Source of the DNA: Candidatus Defluviicoccus seviourii
Lineage (GTDB): Bacteria > Pseudomonadota > Alphaproteobacteria > Rhodospirillales > Defluviicoccaceae
Assembly: GCA_900609035.2 (NCBI GenBank)
Contig: UXAT02000003.1
Location: forward strand, 1 to 64,000
Direction: 5' to 3'
Length of the DNA: 64,000 bases
Every line of letters starts with the position of its first letter. Position 1 is the first letter of the stretch. Positions 1 to 7,620 of this stretch are shown piece after piece. The translations under genes were made by a program, and so were the position numbers. The notes below the pieces were generated by a model. That model was not told the origin of the DNA. It did not search any database and saw only the letters and a list, made by a program, of their open reading frames with translations.

Positions 1-3
1 TCG

Positions 4-61
4 GCTGTGGACATGCCGCCGCGCTTGGACAACGCTGACGCGTTGCCCACATGCCCACAGC
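4..61. repeat. Imperfect inverted repeat, 12-bp arms
   Basis: GCTGTGGACATG at 4-15 pairs with CATGCCCACAGC at 50-61, 11 of 12 positions complementary. A CAACAACAACAGCAA run follows directly. The structure is seen in the sequence. Its role is unknown, and it could be a transcript end or the border of an element that begins left of the window. Confidence 0.5.
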
Positions 62-145
62 CGCAACAACAACAGCAACCCATTCTTATGTTATCGAAAG
101 AGGAGACGGTGCCGGCCTCCACCTAAGCAGCCCCATCCGGTGGTC

Positions 146-412
146 TCAGGAACCGGGACCGCCTCTGTAGGGCGCCGCGAACGAATTGAAATCCTCGCCA
201 AACTGCGTCACCTGTTCACGCCATTGCTCCTCCAATCTGTCAAAGGCCCGATTGGTTACGTCAGCGCGCTCAAACCTCATGACAAAGCTCCCAACGACTA
301 CGGCAAGAGCGTCGTAGCGTCAGAAGGGCGCTTTGACAAGCACTGCGGACACAAGCAATCTGGTTGCGCCAGCGATCGTCTGATTGATCTCGGCTTCTCC
401 GCTGTCGGACAT
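146..412 (-). pseudogene. Possible decayed gene with in-frame TGA
   Basis: An ATG at 412 opens a frame of 30 codons beginning MSDSGEAEINQTIAG that ends in TGA at 320-322. The same frame continues through a second ATG at 280 (start MRFERADVTNRAFDRLEEQ) and stops at 146. The two halves together would give one protein of about 88 residues. Codon choice in the second half looks protein-like and the frame is open upstream of 412. I do not recognise the family. It could be a gene interrupted by a nonsense mutation, two tiny genes, or chance. Confidence 0.3.
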
Positions 413-618
413 CTTCCGCCACTCGGCATGCGCTCTCGCGGTGCAAAGGCGCCGTTGCGAGGAGGTCGAAGCGCTGAGAGTGCAGCCTGCCCGCGACGAC
501 GCGCTGCCGGCTGATCCCCTGGGCCATCCGGCTGCGGCTGGTGGCGACGGGGTGGCGACGGGTTGGAGTAAGTTTGGAGTAAATCGCCCGGCCTTTGTGG
601 CTAACCTCTTGTTCTTGC

Positions 619-694
619 TGGCGTCCCCTAGGGGATTCGAACCCCTGTTGCCGCCGTGAGAGGGCGGTGTCCTGGGCCTCTAGACGAAGGGGAC
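619..694 (-). tRNA. tRNA-Glu (anticodon CTC)
   Basis: Read on the minus strand, the gene folds as a full cloverleaf. It has a 7-bp acceptor stem GTCCCCT/AGGGGAC, a T-arm with GGTTCGAATCC, and an anticodon stem CCGCC/GGCGG closing the loop CTCTCAC, so the anticodon is CTC. A G discriminator and an encoded CCA (619-621) finish the 3' end. Its 3' end faces the gene-poor DNA at the left edge of the window. Confidence 0.95.
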
Positions 695-776
695 TTCGCT
701 GGCCGCTGCAGCCAAGTATGTATCAGCGCTGATGCGGCCGGATCAAGCTTCGGTTCAAAGAAGGGCCGGCGCAGCC

Positions 777-2171
777 CTAACCATCCCCCCGCGCCTGGCC
801 CGAGAGCGGTGGGAAGGCCTGGTCCCGGCCGGCGCCGGTGCGGACGGCGGGATTGTACTTCAGGCAGTTCGGCACGCAAGCGCACTCAAACGCGATCTTC
901 ATCGGTGCAATCCGGCCCTCGTTCTTGAGCTGGAACAGCCGCGGCACGACCTTGTCGCGCAAGCCCTCGGGGTCGATGGTGTTGACGTAGATGTGGGTGC
1001 CGCCCTCGAAGCCGGCCGGATTGGAGATGCGCCACTTGATCTGCACCCGCCACGGCATGGCGACGTCGGCATCGGGCGGCTTGTAGTGCCACTCCTCATT
1101 GCACGGAATGCCCGCTCCCATCGCCGCGTGACAGGCGTGCACGAGGTCGGACACGCAGCGCAACTCCTCGGCCGAGTGGTTCCAGGGCTGCGAGCGCTCA
1201 CTCTTCGAATAGATTTCCAGCGTCGGGAAGCGGTGGCCGAAGCCGGCGAACGCGATCGCGTGCTCGTTTTCGGCGAACACAAGGTTGCGGTAGCCGGCGA
1301 AATTCACGGCTGCCTCGTTGTAGATGTTGGGATTGGCACGCGCGAGCTGGATCTCGAGTTCGTTGTAGGCACCGCGGTCATCAATCGCGACGAGCTGCTT
1401 GTGCAGATGGTCGAACGAGGCGCCGGCCGGCGGCAGCCAGTTCTGGAACACCGCAGCGAAGCGCACGTAGCGGTTGGCGAGATAGATGTCGCGCAGCGCC
1501 TCGATGGTGAAGCGAAAGTACTGGTAGTGTTCCTCGGGCGTGAGGGTGCCGGAGCTCACCAGCTGCTTGTCATGCTGGGCGCCGGCCTCGAAGTGGCGCC
1601 GCGCGATGATCAGCTCGTGGCCGCCGGCGAAGAAGGCATCGGCGAGCGCGATCTTCTCCGCATCGGCCATCGCAGCGATCGCGGCCGGCTCCAGGCCGGA
1701 AAGCTTGAGACGGAACTCGATGCGGTCGCGCACATGCCGGCGGCCTGCTTCGCTCGCCACATATGCATCGCGCCGCGCCTGCAGCGGCGCCGGCATGCGG
1801 TAGCCATAATTCTTGGCCCAATAGTCGTAGGAGACGATCTCGAACAGGTTCGGGATCCGGCGGAACACCCACTCGGTCGAGTACAGTTCATCCGCCTTGA
1901 GATCGCGCACGGTCTCGTACTTCGATCCGCGCCGCACCAGGCGTGCCTTCTCCGGCGGCGTCTCCAGGAGCCGCTTGGCACAGAAGGCGCAGTGCGCGTC
2001 CGCTTGCGCCGGATCGAGCGGCCGGCCGGGGGCCTCGTGGCTGCCCAGTGGGCGGATGCCGCGGCCCGGCACCGTCCACACTTCCGTGCCGGTGAACGGG
2101 TTGATCTGCTTGACGGTCCCGTCCGCCATCCGGGTGAGGTAGGTGGCGGGCGCGATCAGCTCCGGCGGCAT
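777..2171 (-). CDS. DUF4921 family protein, HIT/GalT-like fold
   Basis: This 464-residue protein matches the DUF4921 family by pattern. Relatives belong to the HIT/galactose-1-phosphate uridylyltransferase superfamily. Visible hallmarks are an HCAFC metal-binding-type motif at residues 60-64, a histidine-rich SFDHLHKQ segment in the middle that resembles the HIT active site, and an ECACVPNCLKYNP segment near the C-terminus that adds further cysteines. A nucleotidyl transfer or hydrolysis role is inferred from the fold; the substrate is unknown. The ATG overlaps the end of the upstream M67 metallopeptidase gene by 16 bp, so the two are probably translated from one leftward message. The tail after about residue 445 is low-complexity. 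Confidence 0.75.
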   Translation of the reverse strand: MPPELIAPATYLTRMADGTVKQINPFTGTEVWTVPGRGIRPLGSHEAPGRPLDPAQADAHCAFCAKRLLETPPEKARLVRRGSKYETVRDLKADELYSTEWVFRRIPNLFEIVSYDYWAKNYGYRMPAPLQARRDAYVASEAGRRHVRDRIEFRLKLSGLEPAAIAAMADAEKIALADAFFAGGHELIIARRHFEAGAQHDKQLVSSGTLTPEEHYQYFRFTIEALRDIYLANRYVRFAAVFQNWLPPAGASFDHLHKQLVAIDDRGAYNELEIQLARANPNIYNEAAVNFAGYRNLVFAENEHAIAFAGFGHRFPTLEIYSKSERSQPWNHSAEELRCVSDLVHACHAAMGAGIPCNEEWHYKPPDADVAMPWRVQIKWRISNPAGFEGGTHIYVNTIDPEGLRDKVVPRLFQLKNEGRIAPMKIAFECACVPNCLKYNPAVRTGAGRDQAFPPLSGQARGDG

Positions 2172-2650
2172 GGCGGTTCGGCTCCCGGCTTCTGGTCGTG
2201 TGCGGTCATGGACGGCTTCGTCGGGGCTGCGCTCGCGATCGGCAGTGGCGCGAATCCGGCCGCTTCCTGATCATAGCGCCAAGCGCGGAGTTCCGGCCCG
2301 CTGCCGGAACCGAGGCCGATGATCAGCCATACGAGGTCCGGTTCGTAGACCCGGCTCAAGTCGCGCGCGGACGGCTCGGCCGTGGTCCGCGGATGCGAAT
2401 GGTAGTGGCCGATGATCGCCTCGCTTGAGCCGCGCAAGCTGCGCATCAGGGATAAGCGCAGCTGTGGGTCAATCTCGAACGACGAGGCGGGCGCTCCCAG
2501 CGTGACGTTGCGGCTGGGGGCGATGCGGTCGACGATGGTCGTGGTACCATCGACCGTGCGGCCGACGAGGAGGCCGCAGCATTCGTGCGGCCGGGCGGCG
2601 ACGGCGGTGTCGATGAGCGCGCGACGGAGCGGATCGGGCAGGATGATCAT
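2156..2650 (-). CDS. M67 family (JAMM/MPN) metallopeptidase
   Basis: The protein has 164 residues when started at ATG 2650. That start gives a 4-bp ATGA overlap with the DUF6476 gene. The JAMM zinc-hydrolase signature is complete: Glu23 in PHECCG, then H84-S-H86-P, Ser94 and Asp97 in the HSHP...PSxxD pattern. Bacterial members cleave isopeptide or C-terminal extensions, for example processing of sulphur-carrier or ubiquitin-like proteins in cysteine and cofactor pathways. The partner here is unknown because no ThiS-, ThiF- or CysM-like gene lies in the window. A longer in-frame start upstream would run into the DUF6476 gene and is not preferred. Confidence 0.85.
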   Translation of the reverse strand: MIILPDPLRRALIDTAVAARPHECCGLLVGRTVDGTTTIVDRIAPSRNVTLGAPASSFEIDPQLRLSLMRSLRGSSEAIIGHYHSHPRTTAEPSARDLSRVYEPDLVWLIIGLGSGSGPELRAWRYDQEAAGFAPLPIASAAPTKPSMTAHDQKPGAEPPCRRS

Positions 2651-3093
2651 GGCTCGAAGCGGAGGCTGCCGAGCATACGGCCGGTGCGCACCTCGATCAG
2701 CCAGATCCGTGCGCAGGTTCCGGCCGGCCCGGTGCGGAGATACAGCAAAGGGCCGTCTGGATGCATCTCGATAGGGCTGCACCCCGCCGGCAGCTGGACC
2801 ACGACATCGCCGAAGCCTTGAGCGTCGGCGGCTGGCAACGGTGTGGCGGCGCTAGGCAACGGCGTGGCGGCGCTAGGCAACGGTGTGGCGGGAGGCAACG
2901 GTGCGGCGGCTGGCAGGGCGGCTCCGGTCGCTGCATCGTGCGGCCCGGGCGAAGTGGCGACGGTCGCGTCGCGGGCCTTGAAAAGCCGAAAGTCAGGGTT
3001 CGTAATGCGCACGTAGAAGCCGAAGCCCAAGAGAATGAAGGCGATGACGATCAGGACCCCCATCCCGTAGACGAGACCTTTCAGTGCCTGCAT
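2647..3093 (-). CDS. DUF6476-like single-pass membrane protein
   Basis: The 148-residue protein begins MQALKGLVYGMGVLIV and has one transmembrane helix at about residues 8-28. A long Pro/Ala linker follows, then a C-terminal domain of about 55 residues ending IWLIEVRTGRMLGSLRFEP. The N-terminal pattern, the C-terminal pattern and the position divergent from an RluA gene all fit the alphaproteobacterial DUF6476 family, whose function is unknown. The linker is encoded by 21-bp tandem repeats and is longer than I would expect for the family. The start codon lies inside the first codons of the divergent pseudouridine synthase gene (overlap 3084-3093). The 3' end overlaps the M67 gene by 4 bp. Confidence 0.7.
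   Translation of the reverse strand: MQALKGLVYGMGVLIVIAFILLGFGFYVRITNPDFRLFKARDATVATSPGPHDAATGAALPAAAPLPPATPLPSAATPLPSAATPLPAADAQGFGDVVVQLPAGCSPIEMHPDGPLLYLRTGPAGTCARIWLIEVRTGRMLGSLRFEP
2834..2911. repeat. 21-bp tandem repeat, about 3.7 copies
   Basis: On the plus strand the unit GGCAACGGTGTGGCGGCGCTA repeats at 2834, 2855 and 2876. A shortened fourth copy follows at 2894. It lies inside the DUF6476-like gene and encodes a Pro-Leu-Pro-Ser/Ala-Ala-Ala-Thr type linker. Units are a multiple of three, so copy-number change would keep the frame. Confidence 0.9.
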
Positions 3094-4094
3094 CGCTTCC
3101 CGAACCGCCGCCGTTGATTGACGATCTCCCTTACACCGTGGCGGTCGCGCCGGACAAGGCCGGCCTGCGCCTCGACCGCCTGCTCGCGGACGCCTTGCCC
3201 GCGCTCTCTCGCGCCCGCGTGCGGCTCTTGATCGTGGGCGGCCACGTGCATTCGAGCGAAGGCGAAGCGATGTTCGCGCCCGACCACCGGGTTCGCGCCG
3301 GCGAGTGCTTCGTTGTCCGGGTGCCGGAAATTCCACCGTTCGTAACCACGGCGCCGGCGGCGCAAGCGATGCCGCTTGCGATCGTCTATGAGGACGTGCA
3401 CCTGATCGTGCTCGACAAGCCGGCTGGCCTCGTCGTTCACCCCGGCGCCGGCAATGCGGACGGCACGCTCGTCAACGCGCTCCTCGCCCATTGCCCAGGC
3501 CAGCTGTCTTCGATCGGGAGCCCGCTGCGACCAGGGATCGTTCACCGCCTGGATAAGGACACGAGTGGCCTCCTGGTGGTGGCGAAGAGCGATCTGGCTC
3601 ACCTCGATCTGGCGCGCCAATTCGCTCGGCACAGCGTCAAGCGTGCCTATTGGGCATTCGTGTGGGGTGGGCCGGTCCCGCCGGAGGGACGCATCGATTA
3701 TCCGATCGGCCGCTCGCCGCAGGTGCCTACGAAGATGGCAGCGGTCGCGCGTGGCGGCAAGGTGGCCGAGACGCGCTATCGGACGCTGAAGCGCTACGGC
3801 ACGCTTGCAAGCCTGCTCGAATGCCGGCTCGCAACCGGGCGGACCCATCAGATCCGCGTCCACATGGCTTCGATCGGCTATCCGCTGATTGGCGACCGGG
3901 TTTACGGCGGCGTCGCGCGTCTCCCTGCCGGCTGCCCGCAAGACGTCCGTGACGCTGCCGAGTCACTGGCCGGCCAGGCGCTGCACGCGTTCGAGCTCGG
4001 ATTTATCCATCCGGCAACCGGCGATGAATTTTCGTTTACATCCACTCTACCAATGCATATCAAGAGGTTAGTAACTGTTTTAGAGACTCACTAA
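3084..4094 (+). CDS. rluD: RluA family 23S rRNA pseudouridine synthase
   Basis: This is a 336-residue RluA-family enzyme that converts uridine to pseudouridine in 23S rRNA. An S4 RNA-binding domain occupies roughly residues 20-80 (RLDRLLADALPALSRARVRL). The catalytic domain follows, with the HRLDKDTSGLLVVAKS signature that places the nucleophile at Asp157. The GRTHQIRVHM motif lies further on. GTG at 3084 is used because the S4 domain needs the upstream residues; a later GTG at 3139 would leave almost no leader. It directly precedes rpoH, the common alphaproteobacterial order. Assignment as RluD rather than RluC rests on that context. Confidence 0.85.
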   Translation: MPASLPEPPPLIDDLPYTVAVAPDKAGLRLDRLLADALPALSRARVRLLIVGGHVHSSEGEAMFAPDHRVRAGECFVVRVPEIPPFVTTAPAAQAMPLAIVYEDVHLIVLDKPAGLVVHPGAGNADGTLVNALLAHCPGQLSSIGSPLRPGIVHRLDKDTSGLLVVAKSDLAHLDLARQFARHSVKRAYWAFVWGGPVPPEGRIDYPIGRSPQVPTKMAAVARGGKVAETRYRTLKRYGTLASLLECRLATGRTHQIRVHMASIGYPLIGDRVYGGVARLPAGCPQDVRDAAESLAGQALHAFELGFIHPATGDEFSFTSTLPMHIKRLVTVLETH

Positions 4095-4096
4095 AT

Positions 4097-4126
4097 TTGC
4101 CATAGCGGCACGATTCCTGCTATGCT
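4097..4126 (+). promoter_or_regulatory. Candidate sigma-70 promoter for rpoH
   Basis: TTGCCA at 4097-4102 and TATGCT at 4121-4126 are separated by 18 bp. They begin just after the stop codon of the pseudouridine synthase gene, about 90 bp ahead of the rpoH start. The match to consensus is reasonable but the spacing is one base longer than ideal. Confidence 0.45.
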
Positions 4127-4214
4127 ACTAATACTCATCAGCGGTTAGCCCCGATCGCGGTCGTGAATCGCCGATGGAGCCGACCGCGGGATGGAGCTTG
4201 AGTGAGCATCGGCG

Positions 4215-5105
4215 ATGGCGAAGAGCGAACCGGAAACGGCCCTGACGCCCGAACGCAACCTCGGGCGCTATTTGCAGCACATCCGCAAGTACCCGATGCT
4301 GGAGGCGGAGGAGGAGCTCCGGCTCGCTAAGACGTGGGTTGAGACCGCCGATGAGGCGGCGGCGCACCGCCTTGTCACCAGCCATCTGCGGCTGGTCGCG
4401 AAGATCGCGCTCGGCTATCGCGGCTACGGTTTGCCGCTTGGCGAGCTGATCGCCGAAGGCAATGTCGGCATGATGCAAGCGGTGCTGCGCTTCGACCCGG
4501 ATCGCGGTTTCCGGCTTGCCACCTACGCGATGTGGTGGATCCGCGCGGCGATCCAGGAATACATCTTGCACTCCTGGTCGCTGGTGAAGATCGGCACGAC
4601 GGCCTCGCAAAAGAAGCTGTTCTTCAACCTGCGCAAGCTCAAGGGTCAGATGCAGGCGATCGACGACGGCGACCTGCCGGCGGCGCATGTCACCGCCATC
4701 GCGCGTCGTCTGGGCGTGCCCGAGCAGGACGTGGTGCAGATGAACCGCAGGCTCTCAAGCCCCGATGCATCGCTCAACACACCCGTTCATGACGAGGGCG
4801 AGGGCGAGTGGCAGGATTGGCTTGTTGACGGCGGCGACAACCACGAAGACCGCCTAGCCGACCATGAGGAGGCGTACGGCCGGCGCCTGTTGCTCGCGGG
4901 CGCGCTCAAGACGCTTTCCGAGCGCGAGCGGCAGATCATTGCCGAACGGCGCCTGAAGGAGGAGCCGACGACGCTGGAATCCTTGAGCCAGCGCTTCGGC
5001 ATCTCACGCGAACGGGTGCGCCAGATCGAGGCCCGCGCGCTGGAAAAGCTGCAGAAGGCGGTGCGCAACGCGCTGATTTCAAGCCGGCTGGCCCACTCCT
5101 TCTAA
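4215..5105 (+). CDS. rpoH: RNA polymerase sigma-32 factor RpoH
   Basis: The 296-residue sigma factor directs RNA polymerase to heat-shock promoters. Region 2 is clear (ELIAEGNVGMMQAVLRFDP, then RLATYAMWWIRAAIQEYIL). The heat-shock-specific RpoH box QKKLFFNLRKLK follows, and region 4 carries the helix-turn-helix TLESLSQRFGISRERVRQIE. The RpoH box separates it from RpoD and RpoS. The length is normal for RpoH. It has its own likely promoter upstream, although read-through from the pseudouridine synthase gene is possible. Many alphaproteobacteria carry two rpoH genes; only one is in this window. Confidence 0.95.
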   Translation: MAKSEPETALTPERNLGRYLQHIRKYPMLEAEEELRLAKTWVETADEAAAHRLVTSHLRLVAKIALGYRGYGLPLGELIAEGNVGMMQAVLRFDPDRGFRLATYAMWWIRAAIQEYILHSWSLVKIGTTASQKKLFFNLRKLKGQMQAIDDGDLPAAHVTAIARRLGVPEQDVVQMNRRLSSPDASLNTPVHDEGEGEWQDWLVDGGDNHEDRLADHEEAYGRRLLLAGALKTLSERERQIIAERRLKEEPTTLESLSQRFGISRERVRQIEARALEKLQKAVRNALISSRLAHSF

Positions 5106-5128
5106 CGACGAGGGGCCCCCGGCTCCCG

Positions 5129-5803
5129 TCAGCCCGCATGCGCCATCAGGAGCCCCGGCAGGTCGGCCATGTGGCGGAACACAACGTCGGCACCCGCTGA
5201 CCGCAACAGCCGCGCGTGGTCCGGCCCGCAGTGACCGCCACCGACGAACCCCAGCGCCCGCATGCCGGCGGCGCGGGCGGCGCAGATGCCGGCTTCCGAA
5301 TCCTCGACGACGACGCACGCTTCGGCATCCACGCCCATTGCGCGGGCAGCAAACAGGAACAGATCCGGTGCCGGCTTGCCATGGCGGACCATGTGCGCAG
5401 AGAAGAGATGCGGCTCAAACAGCGGCAGGAGGTGGGTGAGGCCGAGGGTGAAGCGGATCTTTTCCGGCGCGCCGGACGAAGCGACGCACTTTGGCAGGGC
5501 GAGCGAGCGCACCACCGCCGCAACGCCGGCAATCGGCTGCAACGACCGGCGGAAGGCCGCAAAGTCTTGTTCGCGGACGCGGGCTGCGAAGTCCGCCGGC
5601 ACAGGCCGGCCCAGGTCCGTCTCGATCGCCGCGATCACCGCCGTCATGGCGATGCCGGTGAAGCGGTGCAGGCAGTCGGCGGCGGTCATCGGCAGGCCCA
5701 GTTCGCTGACGGCGGCCGCCATCACGGCAGCCGCGATCGGCTCGGAATCGACGAGCACGCCGTCGCAGTCAAAGATGACAAGACCGGGCTTGGTGGCGGT
5801 CAT
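5129..5803 (-). CDS. HAD family hydrolase, phosphoglycolate-phosphatase type
   Basis: This 224-residue HAD phosphatase has motif I FDCDGVLVDSE (nucleophile Asp12, acid Asp14), a helical cap domain at about residues 20-90, motif II near SSGAPEKI, and motif IV in VVEDSEAGICAARAAG. The cap type and VDSEP motif match the beta-phosphoglucomutase/phosphoglycolate-phosphatase-like subfamily. The exact substrate cannot be read from sequence. Its ATG overlaps the stop of the low-molecular-weight phosphatase gene (ATGA, 5800-5803), so the two are translationally coupled. Confidence 0.85.
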   Translation of the reverse strand: MTATKPGLVIFDCDGVLVDSEPIAAAVMAAAVSELGLPMTAADCLHRFTGIAMTAVIAAIETDLGRPVPADFAARVREQDFAAFRRSLQPIAGVAAVVRSLALPKCVASSGAPEKIRFTLGLTHLLPLFEPHLFSAHMVRHGKPAPDLFLFAARAMGVDAEACVVVEDSEAGICAARAAGMRALGFVGGGHCGPDHARLLRSAGADVVFRHMADLPGLLMAHAG

Positions 5804-6294
5804 GCGCTCAAATCCTGACCGCCAAGGTCGTGGCGGACGATGTGGCGCAAGAGCCCGCTTGCGCCGGCTTCGATCAGCTGGAACATGTGGCGGAAGGCTT
5901 CCGGTCCGAGCGAATAGGGATCGGCGACCTCGCGGTGCCCGGCATCGGGCGCGAAATCGAGGAACAGGTGCAGCCGCGGTTCGCGCCCTTGCGGGCAGAA
6001 GCCGGCGAGGGCGGCAAGGTTGCGCTTATCCATCGCCACGAGGTAGTCGAAGCGGTGGAAATCCTCGGGCCCGGCCTGGCGCGCGCGCAGCCCCGACAGA
6101 TCGATCCCGCGTCGGCGCGCTTCCGCCTGCGCGCGCGGATCGGGCGGCTGGCCGATGTTCCACCCACTGGTGCCGGCACTATCGGTCGCTACCTTGTGCG
6201 CGAGACCGTGCCGGTCAACCAAGGCATGGAACACGCCTTCCGCTGCCGGTGAGCGGCAGATGTTGCCGAGGCAGACGAACAGAACGTTGACCAA
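5800..6294 (-). CDS. Low-molecular-weight protein tyrosine phosphatase
   Basis: The protein has 164 residues with the complete active-site loop CLGNICRS (Cys8, Arg14, Ser15) at the N-terminus and the general-acid motif DPY at residues 125-127. This family dephosphorylates tyrosine, or arginine in some bacteria, and is cytoplasmic. The product could instead act on a small phosphomolecule. It is the first gene of a two-gene leftward unit with the HAD hydrolase. No tyrosine kinase or exopolysaccharide cluster adjoins it, so the arsenate-reductase or kinase-partner roles seen elsewhere have no support here. Confidence 0.9.
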   Translation of the reverse strand: MVNVLFVCLGNICRSPAAEGVFHALVDRHGLAHKVATDSAGTSGWNIGQPPDPRAQAEARRRGIDLSGLRARQAGPEDFHRFDYLVAMDKRNLAALAGFCPQGREPRLHLFLDFAPDAGHREVADPYSLGPEAFRHMFQLIEAGASGLLRHIVRHDLGGQDLSA

Positions 6295-6353
6295 CGCGGA
6301 TTCTCCCTTAGGCTATTCCCGCCGGACGGCAATTTGCGGCGGGAGGAACGGGC

Positions 6354-7088
6354 ATGAGCAGTGACACCAGCACACGACCGGGCAACATCGTCATCTTGAC
6401 CGGCGCCGGCATCTCCAAGGAATCGGGCCTCGATACCTTTCGCTGCGCCGACGGCATCTGGTCGCGGGTCAACCTCGAGGATGTGGCGACGCCGGAAGGC
6501 TTCGCGCGAGATCCCGAACTCGTGCACGCGTTCTACAACGCCAGGCGGGAAAAGTTGAGCGATCCCGCCGTGCAACCGAACGCTGCCCACGCCGCGCTTG
6601 CCCGCCTGGAGGCCGAGTGGCCGGCCGAGGTCCTGCTCGTCACCCAGAACATCGATGATCTGCACGAACGCGCCGGCAGCCGCGAGATCATCCACATGCA
6701 CGGCGAACTGAACAAGGTGCGCTGCCAGGCGTGCGAGCATCTGGTCGTGTGGCCCGATGCCCTGAGTCTGGAGCACACCTGCGCTGGCTGTGGCCGTAAG
6801 GGCACACTGCGGCCGCATGTTGTCTGGTTCGGTGAGATGCCGCTCGAAATGGAGCGGATCTATGATGCACTCAGTCAATGCAGCTTGTTCGTCTCGATCG
6901 GCACCTCCGGGCAGGTCTACCCGGCCGCCGGCTTCGTCAGCCACGTGCGGATGTACACCCGCGCGCGCACGGTCGAACTCAACCTGGAGCCCTCAACCGG
7001 CGCCACGCTGTTCGAGGAGGCTTTCTACGGACCGGCGAGCGGCGTTGTGCCGGCATTCGTGGAGCGCTTGCTAGCCGGACGATCGTAG
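6354..7088 (+). CDS. cobB: NAD-dependent protein deacylase, sirtuin CobB
   Basis: The 244-residue sirtuin removes acyl groups from lysine using NAD+. The NAD-binding signature GAGISKESGLDTFR, the catalytic-core motif TQNIDDLHERAGS and the active-site histidine in IHMHGEL are present. Two CxxC pairs (RCQACEHL and CAGCG) form the structural zinc site. The length is typical of bacterial class III sirtuins. A strong GGGAGGAACGG ribosome-binding stretch precedes ATG 6354. It is divergent from the phosphatase genes, with about 60 bp between. Confidence 0.95.
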   Translation: MSSDTSTRPGNIVILTGAGISKESGLDTFRCADGIWSRVNLEDVATPEGFARDPELVHAFYNARREKLSDPAVQPNAAHAALARLEAEWPAEVLLVTQNIDDLHERAGSREIIHMHGELNKVRCQACEHLVVWPDALSLEHTCAGCGRKGTLRPHVVWFGEMPLEMERIYDALSQCSLFVSIGTSGQVYPAAGFVSHVRMYTRARTVELNLEPSTGATLFEEAFYGPASGVVPAFVERLLAGRS

Positions 7089-7183
7089 GGCGTCTCGAAA
7101 GGGGTAGGCGTGCACGAACCTGCGAAAAAGCCACCCCTAATATTTACTCGTCTTCCATACACAACTGTTATACGATACGCGCC

Positions 7184-7201
7184 GTTCCGCTGATGCGGAA
7201 C
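7184..7201 (+). other. Perfect 7-bp hairpin in leader of small gene
   Basis: GTTCCGC-TGAT-GCGGAAC forms a perfect stem with a four-base loop, 45 bp before the next start codon. No T-run follows, so it does not look like a terminator. A TTACTC ... TTATAC pair just upstream could serve as a promoter, which would place the hairpin in the 5' leader. Confidence 0.45.
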
Positions 7202-7245
7202 AGCACCCCTTTCCAGCCAGCGGAGTCTGTCGTGAGGGCAGCAGC

Positions 7246-7620
7246 ATGAAGCGAGGCACCGGGCCCGGCGCCTGCCAGCCAGTGGACGGAACCGATGATG
7301 AGCGCCAGAACGGGCTCGACCGCCGCAGCGGTCGTGACCGGCGGCATTCAGGTGAACATGAAGCCCCTTCGGACGAACCTCGCGCCTACGGTTTTCGTGA
7401 TTTCGATCCGCGCCGTGGCAACCAGGATCGCCGCCTCTACGGCATCGACGGTGGTCGGTTGAGCGCCGGCGAGCATGAGGACGAGCCGGTCGACGACTCG
7501 GTCGAGCCGGAGACAGAGGCCGAAGCCGAAGCCGAAGCCGAGGCTGGCGATCCCTTGGAGGGACTGTTGCCGCTCAGCCCGGACCAGCTGCGGACACTAT
7601 TGCGCAAGGACGGCCGCTGA
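7246..7620 (+). CDS. Conserved-type charged small protein, unknown function
   Basis: The 124-residue protein is very hydrophilic. It contains the motif GLDRRSGRDRRH near residue 24, a DRR-type cluster seen in many small proteobacterial proteins of unknown role, and a second DFDPRRGNQDRRLYG segment. An acidic Glu-Ala repeat encoded by GAAGCC hexamers follows, and the tail ends LSPDQLRTLLRKDGR. GAGGG ten bases upstream supports ATG 7246. No signal peptide or membrane helix is visible. It could be a nucleic-acid or ribosome-associated protein, but this is a guess from charge alone. Confidence 0.55.
   Translation: MKRGTGPGACQPVDGTDDERQNGLDRRSGRDRRHSGEHEAPSDEPRAYGFRDFDPRRGNQDRRLYGIDGGRLSAGEHEDEPVDDSVEPETEAEAEAEAEAGDPLEGLLPLSPDQLRTLLRKDGR

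Larger units (their letters stand above)
1..618. other. Gene-poor flank on the 3' side of tRNA-Glu
   Basis: No intact recognisable gene is visible here. The stretch holds an imperfect inverted repeat at its left end, a broken reading frame on the minus strand (146-412), and short direct repeats near 540-585 (a GGTGGCGACGG-like unit twice, then TTGGAGTAA-like units). It lies against the 3' end of a tRNA gene, the usual attachment site of integrative elements. It could therefore be the worn edge of an island, but no integrase or second tRNA fragment is visible inside the window. Confidence 0.4.

Noticed and set aside
384..659. Plus-strand frame ending LASPRGFEPLLPP
   Set aside because: The end is translation through the tRNA-Glu gene on the opposite strand, a well-known false protein pattern.
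732..2270. Plus-strand frame of 512 codons opposite the DUF4921 gene
   Set aside because: Its product is low-complexity with many Arg/Val/Gly/Asp and no motif. The minus-strand gene has clear conserved motifs and better gene context. High GC produces long shadow frames.
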